Below are positions 17,469-25,694 of a stretch of DNA of 64,000 nt, piece by piece. A program made the translations under genes and the position numbers. Numbering within the stretch: position 1 is the first letter of the stretch; each line of letters opens with the position of its first letter. Origin of the DNA: Crocinitomicaceae bacterium (GTDB lineage Bacteria; Bacteroidota; Bacteroidia; Flavobacteriales_D; Crocinitomicaceae); contig JAGNZC010000002.1 in the NCBI GenBank assembly GCA_017984635.1, positions 62,001-126,000 of the forward strand. The letters run 5' to 3'. The notes under the pieces are model-generated. The model had not been told where the DNA came from. It did no database searches and saw only the letters and a list, made by a program, of their open reading frames with translations.

Positions 17469-19418
17469 TTGTCGAACCCATTTCAACATAAAATTGCTGT
17501 TATCATTGTCAACTACAATGTGGAATTCTTTTTGGAACAATGTTTAAATTCTGTTCAAAAAGCATTGGAAAATGTATCTGGACAAGTTTTTGTGATTGAT
17601 AACAATTCCATCGATGGTTCCGTTGAAATGGTTGAACGAAAATTTCCACAATTCAATTTAATTGCGAACAAAGACAATAAAGGATTTTCTAAAGCGAATA
17701 ACCAAGGAATCCTATTAGCAGATGCAGAATACATTTTATTGTTAAATCCAGATACAGTAGTTGAAGAAGATACTTTTTCAAAAGTCATCGAATACATGGA
17801 TGCACATCCAAAAACTGGAGGTTTAGGCGTTCGAATGCTCGATGGTAAGGGACATTTTTTACCTGAATCAAAACGTGGGCTTCCTACTCCAGCTGTTGCA
17901 TTCTATAAGATTTTTGGCCTTTCTAAATTATTTCCTAAATCGAAAAAATTTGGTCAATACCATGCTGGAAATTTAAGTGAATTTGAAACCAATAATATTG
18001 ACATATTAAGCGGTGCTTTCATGTTAATGCGGAGAGATGCATTGGATAAAGTTGGCTTACTAGATGAAGCATTTTTCATGTACGGAGAAGACATTGATTT
18101 GTCTTACAGAATTCAACAAGGTGGATATGAAAATGTGTATTTTCCAGAAACAAGAATCATTCATTATAAAGGAGAAAGCACCAAAAAAAGTTCTGTAAAT
18201 TATGTGTTTGTTTTTTACCGAGCGATGATCATTTTTGCTAAAAAACATTTTTCACAAAAAAATGCCAAATTATTCTCTTTCTTTATACACTTAGCAATTT
18301 ATTTTAGAGCATTTTTGGCAATTACAGCGCGTTTCATCAAACATTCTTTCTTACCGTTTATTGATTTCAGTATCATATTAATTGGATTCAATTTACTATC
18401 GAATCAATGGAAACATGAAAACATTTTATTTCCTGAAAACATTATTCATTTTGCATTTCCTGCCTACGCAATAATTTGGGTACTTAGTATTTTATTTCAT
18501 GGTGGCTATGACGCTCCCTTGAAAATGAAAAAGTTTGTAAAAGGAGATGTAATCGGAACATTAATCATACTAGTTGTTTACGCCCTTCTTCCAAAAGCAT
18601 GGCAATTTTCACGTTTATTTATATTAATTGCTGCTCTAGGAATTGTGATCTATTATACATTAAGTAGAGTCCTATTACATTTTGCGATTGGTAAAAAATA
18701 CAATTTAGCAAAACGTAAAAACAAAAAATTTGCGATCGTTGGAGGATTAGATGAATTTAAACGTGTAAAAGAGATTTTGAAACAAACCAATGATGAAATC
18801 GACGAAATCGTATTTGTTTCAATCGATGAAAAAGAAAAAGAGGCAATTGGCACATTAAATCAATTGGATCAAATTACATTTATACATCAAATCAACGAAA
18901 TTATTTTTTGTGCAAAAGACACCTCTGCTCAATCAATAATTTATTGGATGACCAAAATAAATGCTGAAAAAATAGATTTTAAAATCGCACAACCAGATAG
19001 TTTATCGCTAATTGGAAGTAATTCGATTGAAACAGCAGGTGATTTATATGTACTCAACATTAATTCTATTACAAAAGATGAAAACATTCGTACTAAAAGA
19101 ACATTTGATGTTTTAGTAAGTTTATTCTTTTTGTTGTTGATACCTATTTTTATGGTTATAGTAAAAAACAAAAAGAAATTCATTACGAATATGTTTCATG
19201 TTTTGGTTGGAAAAAAATCAATCGTAGGTTATGTTGCATTGACTCAAACCTCTCTTGATTTACCAAGAATCAAACCTGGAATTCTTCACCCTGCAGATGA
19301 ATTGTCTTTTCAAGATGATTCAATAATTGATAAATTAAACCTCATCTATGCCCGTGATTATAAAGTAGTTAAAGATTTTACAATTCTATCTAAAGCTTAC
19401 AAAAAATTAGATCGTTAA
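17469..19418 (+). CDS. Family 2 glycosyltransferase fused to a degenerate polyprenyl glycosylphosphotransferase-like region
   Basis: 649 residues. Residues 8-240 are a GT2 rhamnosyltransferase-like domain: AVIIVNYNVEFFLEQCL, VIDNNSIDGS, NKGFSKANNQG, LLLNPDTVVE (DxD-type site), SGAFMLMRRDAL, FFMYGEDIDLSYR. About five membrane segments follow (265-390), then a nucleotide-binding-like segment (KKFAIVGGLDEFKRV, about 415-530) as in WbaP/UndPP sugar transferases, then RTKRTFDVLVSLFFLLLIP. The expected catalytic block (ERIG..KFRTM..LDEFPQ..GDMSLVGPRP) is missing; only SIVGY and RIKPGIL remain. The GT2 half is probably active and the transferase half probably not. The start must be TTG at 17469, since the next in-frame ATG would remove the core. 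Confidence 0.8.
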   Translation: MSNPFQHKIAVIIVNYNVEFFLEQCLNSVQKALENVSGQVFVIDNNSIDGSVEMVERKFPQFNLIANKDNKGFSKANNQGILLADAEYILLLNPDTVVEEDTFSKVIEYMDAHPKTGGLGVRMLDGKGHFLPESKRGLPTPAVAFYKIFGLSKLFPKSKKFGQYHAGNLSEFETNNIDILSGAFMLMRRDALDKVGLLDEAFFMYGEDIDLSYRIQQGGYENVYFPETRIIHYKGESTKKSSVNYVFVFYRAMIIFAKKHFSQKNAKLFSFFIHLAIYFRAFLAITARFIKHSFLPFIDFSIILIGFNLLSNQWKHENILFPENIIHFAFPAYAIIWVLSILFHGGYDAPLKMKKFVKGDVIGTLIILVVYALLPKAWQFSRLFILIAALGIVIYYTLSRVLLHFAIGKKYNLAKRKNKKFAIVGGLDEFKRVKEILKQTNDEIDEIVFVSIDEKEKEAIGTLNQLDQITFIHQINEIIFCAKDTSAQSIIYWMTKINAEKIDFKIAQPDSLSLIGSNSIETAGDLYVLNINSITKDENIRTKRTFDVLVSLFFLLLIPIFMVIVKNKKKFITNMFHVLVGKKSIVGYVALTQTSLDLPRIKPGILHPADELSFQDDSIIDKLNLIYARDYKVVKDFTILSKAYKKLDR

Positions 19419-19434
19419 TTCTGCCCTTACTTTA

Positions 19435-19465
19435 TTGTTTAAAATCATTTTTTCAATTACTTTTG
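19435..19465 (+). promoter_or_regulatory. Bacteroidota promoter (-33 TTG and -7 TACTTTTG)
   Basis: TTG at 19435-19437, 20-bp spacer, then TACTTTTG at 19458-19465. This is one of the best matches to the flavobacterial consensus in the window, 26 bp before the E2 ATG at 19492. Confidence 0.65.
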
Positions 19466-19491
19466 CAAGCATAAAATTCATTTAGAAAAAA

Positions 19492-20844
19492 ATGGCACAA
19501 ATCGAAATCAGACTTCCTAAAATGGGAGAAAGCGTAACAGAAGCTACGATCACAAATTGGTTAAAAAACATTGGGGATTCCGTAGAAATGGATGAACCTT
19601 TAGTAGAAGTTGCAACCGATAAAGTTGACAATGAATTACCGTCAGAAGCTGCTGGTATTTTGGTGAAATGCCTTTTTGAAAAAGATCAAGTAGCACAAGT
19701 TGGTGATGTTATTGCAATTATTTCTACTGATGGTGACACGAGTGTTGCTGCTTCTGTTGAAGAAAAAACGGCTTCTCCTATTGTTGCTGCTCCAACAACT
19801 GAAGTTGAAATAAATGCAACAATTGACGCTGTTGTTTCTAACAATTACGATAACTCTGATAAATTCTATTCTCCTTTAGTTAAAAGCATTGCTGAAAAAG
19901 AAGGGATTTCGTTGAGTGAATTAGATGGATTAACAGGTTCTGGTCAAGGAGGTCGCGTTACGAAAAAAGATATTTTAGATTACATCGACACAAGAGGTTC
20001 ACAACCTAAAGCAGCAAGTACTGCTGGTGTTGTTACCATTCAAGATACTCCTAAAGTTGCTCCTGCTATGCCTGCAACTGAAAATGGATCTAACTTCTTA
20101 TCTTCAATTAAAGCACCAATTGTTGTTCCAAATCCAGGTGATGAAATCATTGAAATGGATCGTATGCGAAAAATCATCGCTGATCATATGGTGATGTCAG
20201 TACATGTTGCACCTCATGTAACTTCATACGTTGAAGCAGATGTTACAGAAATTGTAAACTGGAGAAATAAAGTGAAAAAAGGTTTTGCTGAACGAGAAGG
20301 TGAAAATATTACCTTCACTCCTATTATTATAGAGGCAATTGTAAAAGCAATCAAAGATTTTCCAATGATTAATGTTTCAGTAAGCGGAACAACTATCATT
20401 AAACGAAAAGATATCAATATTGGAATGGCAACAGCTTTGCCTTCTGGTAACTTAATTGTTCCAGTGATTAAAAATGCGGATCGTATGAATTTAGTTGGTT
20501 TAACTAAATCTGTAAATGAGTTAGCAAACAATGCACGTAACAATAAATTGAAGCCTGAGGATATTCAAGGAGGTACATTTACGGTTACAAATGTTGGATC
20601 TTTTGGAAATGTAATGGGAACACCTATTATCAATCAACCGCAAGTTGCAATTTTAGCTTTAGGAGCAATTCGTAAAGTTCCTGCAGTAATAGAAACACCA
20701 CATGGAGATTTCATTGGTATTCGTCACAAAATGTACCTTTCCCATTCATATGACCACAGAGTTGTTGATGGTTCATTAGGTGGCCAATTTGTCAGAAGAG
20801 TCGCTGATTACTTAGAACAATTTGACGAAAACAGAGAATTATAA
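19492..20844 (+). CDS. 2-oxo acid dehydrogenase complex E2 (dihydrolipoamide acyltransferase)
   Basis: 450 residues with the full E2 layout. The N-terminal lipoyl domain (1-80) has its lipoylated Lys44 in ATDKVDNE. A flexible Ala/Pro/Thr-rich linker follows, then a peripheral-subunit-binding domain (about 125-163; SPLVKSIAEKEGISLSEL, GSGQGGRVTKKDIL), a second linker, and the catalytic domain with SHSYDHRVVDGSLGG, whose His and Asp are the acyltransfer residues. It transfers acyl groups from an E1 to CoA. The DKVDNE form is common in branched-chain or broad-specificity Bacteroidota E2s, so the substrate is not certain. No E1 or E3 gene is adjacent. It sits 18 bp before the first PorE-like gene. 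Confidence 0.92.
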   Translation: MAQIEIRLPKMGESVTEATITNWLKNIGDSVEMDEPLVEVATDKVDNELPSEAAGILVKCLFEKDQVAQVGDVIAIISTDGDTSVAASVEEKTASPIVAAPTTEVEINATIDAVVSNNYDNSDKFYSPLVKSIAEKEGISLSELDGLTGSGQGGRVTKKDILDYIDTRGSQPKAASTAGVVTIQDTPKVAPAMPATENGSNFLSSIKAPIVVPNPGDEIIEMDRMRKIIADHMVMSVHVAPHVTSYVEADVTEIVNWRNKVKKGFAEREGENITFTPIIIEAIVKAIKDFPMINVSVSGTTIIKRKDINIGMATALPSGNLIVPVIKNADRMNLVGLTKSVNELANNARNNKLKPEDIQGGTFTVTNVGSFGNVMGTPIINQPQVAILALGAIRKVPAVIETPHGDFIGIRHKMYLSHSYDHRVVDGSLGGQFVRRVADYLEQFDENREL

Positions 20845-20862
20845 TTAAACAAACCAATTTTC

Positions 20863-23214
20863 ATGAAACCACTCAACTTAATTAAAAGTCTAACTTTTAT
20901 CCTTCCTTTTTTTGTTGTAAATTTCACTTTCAGTCAAAGAACTGAAATTGAAATTCGACGTTTAGCTCGAACAGGTTCTGAACAAGAAATTTTAGTAGGC
21001 TCTTCCGAATTATTGCAAGAAAATTATTTCTATTTATCCGAACTATTAATCGATAAGTTATTACAAAAAAATCCTATTAGTTGTAATTACAACTACAGAA
21101 AAGGATTTGTGACAATGGCATTGAATGAAAATTTTGAAAAAGCCATAGCCTATTTAGAAAAAGCAATTGAAAATACAGATAAAAATTATGACATGTATTC
21201 ATCTTCCGAGAAAAGTGCCTCTACTGACGCATTTTTTCACTTAGGAAAGTGTTATCATCTAAATAATCAATTAGACTTAGCTATTGAAACCTTTCAAAAA
21301 TTTATACAACAATCTGAAAGAAAATCACCGCTTATTGTTGATGCATTGCTACACATAGAACAATGTAAAATCGCCAAAAAAGTTTTGAAAAAACCCACAA
21401 TTTTTGAGACAAAGATGGGGAATATAATAAATACTAAAAATTCTGAATATGCACCTGTTATTTCATTAGATGGGAAAAATATGTACTTTACCTCTAAACG
21501 TCAATGGCCTGATAAATCAAATGAATCAGACAAAGATGAAAGCACCAATGAATATTTTGAAGACATCTATTTCACTCAAAAAGCAACCGATTCAAGTTGG
21601 AATAAACCAAAAAAACTATCCTTTTGTTTACCAGAAAGAAATGAAGCTTCCGTTTCGACTTCATTAGATGAACGTCAACTATTTTTTTACAATGATTACA
21701 CAGGGAATGGCGATGTTTTTGAAACAACAATTGAAAATGGTGATTTTGTAAATCCAAAAACAATCAATGAAGAAAACATTAATACTATGTATTTGGAATC
21801 CCATTATTATCATTCAATCGATAAAAAACAAATCTATTTTGTGTCGAATAAACCTGGAGGATTTGGTGGAAGAGATATTTATCGTAAAACATTAAAAAAT
21901 GATGGTATTTGGAGTGAACCTGAAAACCTTGGGCCTTCAATTAATTCACCATATGACGAAGAGTCACCATTTTTATCATTCGATAATACTACTTTGTATT
22001 TTTCTTCTAATGGTAAAACAAGTATGGGTGGATATGATGTGTTTGAATCAAAAATTAGCAATGATAAGAGCTATAGTTTAGCACAAAACATGGGAACTCC
22101 TATCAACTCAACCTGTGATGATTTATTCTTTTCACTTACAGCTGATGCATCAACTGCATTTTTAAGTTCGAATAGAAAGAATGGACTTGGTGAAAAAGAT
22201 ATTTATACTTTCAACATGAATAAAAATACAAAAAGTGCTGCTCATTTAATAAACGCACAAATAAAATCAAAAAATTCAAACAAAATCCCCGAATCCTTTC
22301 ATGTAATCATTCAATGTTTGAATTGTAATAATTCAGAAAAAGATAAATTTTCACCAAGAATGAATGATGGAGTGCTTATTGCACCACTAAAAACTTGTAC
22401 AAAATACAAGTTAAGCTTTAAAATTGATAATTATTCACCTGTATTCTATGAAGAAGAATTACTTACAAATTGTGAAAACGACTATGAAGAAATAATAAAA
22501 ACTTACACCATTGATTTTGACCAAAAAATGGTAATTCCTGAAATTAAATCACGAAATACAATTCAAATTTGTGATACTCAAAAAATTGGACTAAATGATG
22601 TTAAGGTAGAAATAACATCCAATTATAAAAGCGAACAAATTTCATTGAATACAAACAATGAAGGTTTTATTTTTTTGGATTTTCTCGAAAATAGGACTCA
22701 AAACGATTCTATACACTTACTGGTGAAAACCTATAAAGATGGTTACTTCAACACTACCTTTCAACTAAAAATGAGCGCTGAAAGAGAAAAAACAATGAAT
22801 GAAATATACGTCTTGCACAAAAATGAATTGGGACAAGATTTAGCAAAAATAGTGAATATTAATTCGATTTACTATGAAATTGGAAGTGCAGAAATTAAAA
22901 ATGAGTCAAAAGTTGAATTGGATAAAATAGTTCAATTTCTCAATAATAATACTGAAACAATCATTGAAATTGGTTCACATACGGATTGCAAAGGAGATGC
23001 AAAGAAAAATTTAAGCTTATCTAAACAAAGAGCTGAAACAGTAAAGCAGTACATCCAAAAATATTGCAAAAACCCTGAAAGAATTATAAGTATTGGATAT
23101 GGAGAAACCCAATTACTAAGTGCGTGTTCATGCGAAAAGAAAGCAAAAAAAACGTGTACTGAACAAGATCATAAACAAAATAGGAGAACAGAATTTAGAA
23201 TTATTAAAAAATAA
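20863..23214 (+). CDS. PorE-like OmpA family protein, copy 1 (TPR-PD40-regulatory-OmpA)
   Basis: 783 residues. Sec signal (FTFSQ), TPR-like helices (about 50-165; AFFHLGKCYHLNNQLDLAIETF), PD40/WD40-like propeller repeats (about 190-460; FVSNKPGGFGGRDIY, YFSSNGKTSMGGYDVF, FLSSNRKNGLGEKDIY), a carboxypeptidase-regulatory-like part (about 560-645), and an OmpA-like peptidoglycan-binding domain (about 665-783) with IEIGSHTDCKGD, KQRAETVKQYI and NRRTEF. This order matches Porphyromonas PorE (PG1058), which links the T9SS to peptidoglycan. Whether these paralogues serve the T9SS is inference. It is the first of three tandem copies, 18 bp after the E2 gene. Confidence 0.88.
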   Translation: MKPLNLIKSLTFILPFFVVNFTFSQRTEIEIRRLARTGSEQEILVGSSELLQENYFYLSELLIDKLLQKNPISCNYNYRKGFVTMALNENFEKAIAYLEKAIENTDKNYDMYSSSEKSASTDAFFHLGKCYHLNNQLDLAIETFQKFIQQSERKSPLIVDALLHIEQCKIAKKVLKKPTIFETKMGNIINTKNSEYAPVISLDGKNMYFTSKRQWPDKSNESDKDESTNEYFEDIYFTQKATDSSWNKPKKLSFCLPERNEASVSTSLDERQLFFYNDYTGNGDVFETTIENGDFVNPKTINEENINTMYLESHYYHSIDKKQIYFVSNKPGGFGGRDIYRKTLKNDGIWSEPENLGPSINSPYDEESPFLSFDNTTLYFSSNGKTSMGGYDVFESKISNDKSYSLAQNMGTPINSTCDDLFFSLTADASTAFLSSNRKNGLGEKDIYTFNMNKNTKSAAHLINAQIKSKNSNKIPESFHVIIQCLNCNNSEKDKFSPRMNDGVLIAPLKTCTKYKLSFKIDNYSPVFYEEELLTNCENDYEEIIKTYTIDFDQKMVIPEIKSRNTIQICDTQKIGLNDVKVEITSNYKSEQISLNTNNEGFIFLDFLENRTQNDSIHLLVKTYKDGYFNTTFQLKMSAEREKTMNEIYVLHKNELGQDLAKIVNINSIYYEIGSAEIKNESKVELDKIVQFLNNNTETIIEIGSHTDCKGDAKKNLSLSKQRAETVKQYIQKYCKNPERIISIGYGETQLLSACSCEKKAKKTCTEQDHKQNRRTEFRIIKK

Positions 23215-23262
23215 TTTGTAATTTAGTCGAGAATAAAAAAAATACTTAATTTTTTATACATT

Positions 23263-25611
23263 ATGAAAACCATTCTATCTACGTTGACAATACTATTGTC
23301 AGTAAATTTATTGTTTAGTCAAAAAACAGATGAACAAGTCACTGAATTCACAAAAACAGCAAATGAACTTGAACTTGTAACAGAAAGTTCTCGATTAATC
23401 GATGAAGGCTATCTTTATCAAGCTGAAATTGTAGTAAACGCTTTATTAAATTTAAAGCCAGATAATGCAAATTACAATTATCGAAAAGGATTTTTATTAT
23501 TAGAATCTAGAAAAGATAGTAAAACAGCACTTCCTTTTTTATTAAAAGCAGTTTCAAATAACAAAAAGAAATATGATGCTTATTCTACTAAAGAAATAAG
23601 TGCTCCTTTTGATGCTTTTTTCCATTTGGGACATTGCTATCATCTTGCAGGAGATATTGAAAATGCTGAAATTAATTATAAATTATTTTTAGATAAATCG
23701 TTTGCAAAATCTTCCTTAGTGCCTTTTGCTAAATTAAATTTAAAACAATGTGAAGTTGCTAAAAATTTAATGAGCAAACCTATCAATGTTAGTTTAAAAA
23801 ACATTGGTTCTTCGGTAAACAATGAATATCCTGATTATAGTCCGGTTATTTCATTAGACGGTTCTGCATTATATTTCACATCAAGAAGACCTTGGGAAGA
23901 TAAAAAATCAGAAGCTTTTAAAGACGTTTCTAATAACTTTTATCCAGAAGATGTATATGTCAGTTATATGGATTTTGATTCTAGTTGGACCGAAGCAACA
24001 AAATTAGACTTCTGTAGAGCAGATAGAAACGAAGCAACGATTGCTGTTAGTTCTGATGAAAGAAAAATTTACTTATATGAGGATACAACAGGTAATGGAG
24101 ATGTATATTATAGTGATTTTTATGGTCAAAAATTTAATGAAATTAAAAAATTAGAAAATACTGAATTAAATTCAGATGCTTGGGAGACACATTGTTATTT
24201 ATCTTTAGATAAAACTAAAATGTACTTTGTTTCAGATCGTCCAGGTGGATTTGGAGGTAGAGATATTTACGTAACACGAAAAAACGAAGATAATTCTTGG
24301 GGGAAAGCTGAAAATTTAGGCGCAAATATCAACACAGCAGCAGATGAAGACGCTCCTTTTTTATCAGTAGATGGAAAACAATTGTTTTATTCTTCAAACG
24401 GGGATAAAAGTATGGGTGGTTTTGATGTAATGGTTTGTGAAATAGAAAGTGATGGTAATTGGGGAATGTCAAAAAATGTTGGATACCCTTTTAATTCAAC
24501 GAATGATGATATCTTCTATACAACAACTATAGATGGATTAAGAGGATACATGACTTCATTTAGAAATGATGGATTTGGTGAAAAAGATATCTATGAAATC
24601 AAAAATGATTACTTAGGTGTTCGTTCTTTAATTGTATTAAAAGGTAATGTTGTTATGTCAGACGGATCTGCTTTACCTGAAAATTTCCCTGTATCAATCG
24701 CATTGAAATGTAAAAATTGTGATGTAAAAACTACGCGCCAAATCTATGCGCGTTTACGTGACGGTTTTTTCATGAGTGATTTACAACCTGGTAAAGAATA
24801 TGAATTAAGCTATTCGAACCCTGATGAAGATAAAAAATTGTATGCAGAATCATTTATCGCTCCAACAGAGAACAATTCTGAAATCGTTAAAAAAGTAATT
24901 TTAGATGTTAAAAAGAAAAACATCACACCACAAAAAATCTATACGATTGCAGGGAATATTAAAGAAAAAGGAACGGCTAATACTGTTCAAAATGCAAAAG
25001 TAGAGATCATACACATGGAAACTGGTGAAATAATTGGTACAACCAATACCGATAAAAATGGATTGTATAAAATTAAAAACATTGAAAATGTAAGTTCTAA
25101 AAACACAACTAACTTTAAAGTTAGAGTATCAAAAGAAAATTACATTACGGAAACTTTTGATATTAACCAAGATGTAAATCAAGACGAAAACATTAAAAAA
25201 TCTTTTGAAATTAACACTTCTGATTTAGGAAGTGATTTATCTAAATTATTTAATTTAAAACCTATATATTTCAATTTTAATAAAGACAACATTCGAAAAG
25301 ATGCTAAAATAGAACTAAACAAAATCGTTAAGATCTTGAATGAGAATCCAACAATGGAAATTGAACTTGGATCTCACACTGACTGTAGAGGGTCTCAAGA
25401 ATATAATACTGACCTTTCTAAAAGAAGAGCGGAATCTTCAGCAGCTTATATAAAGAAACGAATTAAACAACCAACTAGAATAACTAGTTATGGTTTTGGT
25501 GAATCTAAACTTGTAAACATATGTGAATGTGAAGGTGAAAATGAATCTACATGTTCTGAAAATCAACACCAAGAAAATAGAAGAACTGAATTCAAAATAA
25601 CGAAAAAATAA
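23263..25611 (+). CDS. PorE-like OmpA family protein, copy 2
   Basis: 782 residues and co-linear with copy 1 throughout: Sec signal (LLFSQ), TPR-like region (DAFFHLGHCYHLAGDIENAE), propeller motifs (FVSDRPGGFGGRDIYV, YSSNGDKSMGGFDVMV, FRNDGFGEKDIYEI), a clearer regulatory-like beta-sandwich (about 565-645; VQNAKVEIIHMETGEIIG, TDKNGLYKIKNI), and an intact OmpA-like domain (IELGSHTDCRGS, DLSKRRAESSAAYI, ENRRTEF). The Asp and Arg that contact diaminopimelate in OmpA-like domains (TDCRG and KRR) are present, so peptidoglycan binding is likely. It lies 48 bp after copy 1 and ends with a strong terminator. Confidence 0.88.
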   Translation: MKTILSTLTILLSVNLLFSQKTDEQVTEFTKTANELELVTESSRLIDEGYLYQAEIVVNALLNLKPDNANYNYRKGFLLLESRKDSKTALPFLLKAVSNNKKKYDAYSTKEISAPFDAFFHLGHCYHLAGDIENAEINYKLFLDKSFAKSSLVPFAKLNLKQCEVAKNLMSKPINVSLKNIGSSVNNEYPDYSPVISLDGSALYFTSRRPWEDKKSEAFKDVSNNFYPEDVYVSYMDFDSSWTEATKLDFCRADRNEATIAVSSDERKIYLYEDTTGNGDVYYSDFYGQKFNEIKKLENTELNSDAWETHCYLSLDKTKMYFVSDRPGGFGGRDIYVTRKNEDNSWGKAENLGANINTAADEDAPFLSVDGKQLFYSSNGDKSMGGFDVMVCEIESDGNWGMSKNVGYPFNSTNDDIFYTTTIDGLRGYMTSFRNDGFGEKDIYEIKNDYLGVRSLIVLKGNVVMSDGSALPENFPVSIALKCKNCDVKTTRQIYARLRDGFFMSDLQPGKEYELSYSNPDEDKKLYAESFIAPTENNSEIVKKVILDVKKKNITPQKIYTIAGNIKEKGTANTVQNAKVEIIHMETGEIIGTTNTDKNGLYKIKNIENVSSKNTTNFKVRVSKENYITETFDINQDVNQDENIKKSFEINTSDLGSDLSKLFNLKPIYFNFNKDNIRKDAKIELNKIVKILNENPTMEIELGSHTDCRGSQEYNTDLSKRRAESSAAYIKKRIKQPTRITSYGFGESKLVNICECEGENESTCSENQHQENRRTEFKITKK

Positions 25612-25630
25612 AAACGATTAAAATGAATAA

Positions 25631-25659
25631 AAGTCCAATGAAAATTGGACTTTTTTTTT
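25631..25659 (+). terminator. Terminator between PorE-like copies 2 and 3
   Basis: Perfect 9-bp stem AAGTCCAAT / ATTGGACTT with a GAAA loop and nine T, 19 bp after the copy 2 stop codon. Confidence 0.9.
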
Positions 25660-25660
25660 G

Positions 25661-25668
25661 TAAATTTG
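25661..25668 (+). promoter_or_regulatory. -7 promoter element of PorE-like copy 3
   Basis: TAAATTTG (TAnnTTTG) directly follows the terminator and lies 26 bp before the ATG at 25695. Copy 3 therefore appears to have its own promoter. Confidence 0.5.
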
Positions 25669-25694
25669 TGTACCACTCAATTATTAATATTATC

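Noticed and set aside
25623-25694. N-terminal extension of PorE-like copy 3 from an ATG at 25623
   Set aside because: It would translate through the terminator hairpin at 25631-25659 and lies upstream of a promoter element; the ATG at 25695 opens a normal signal peptide.
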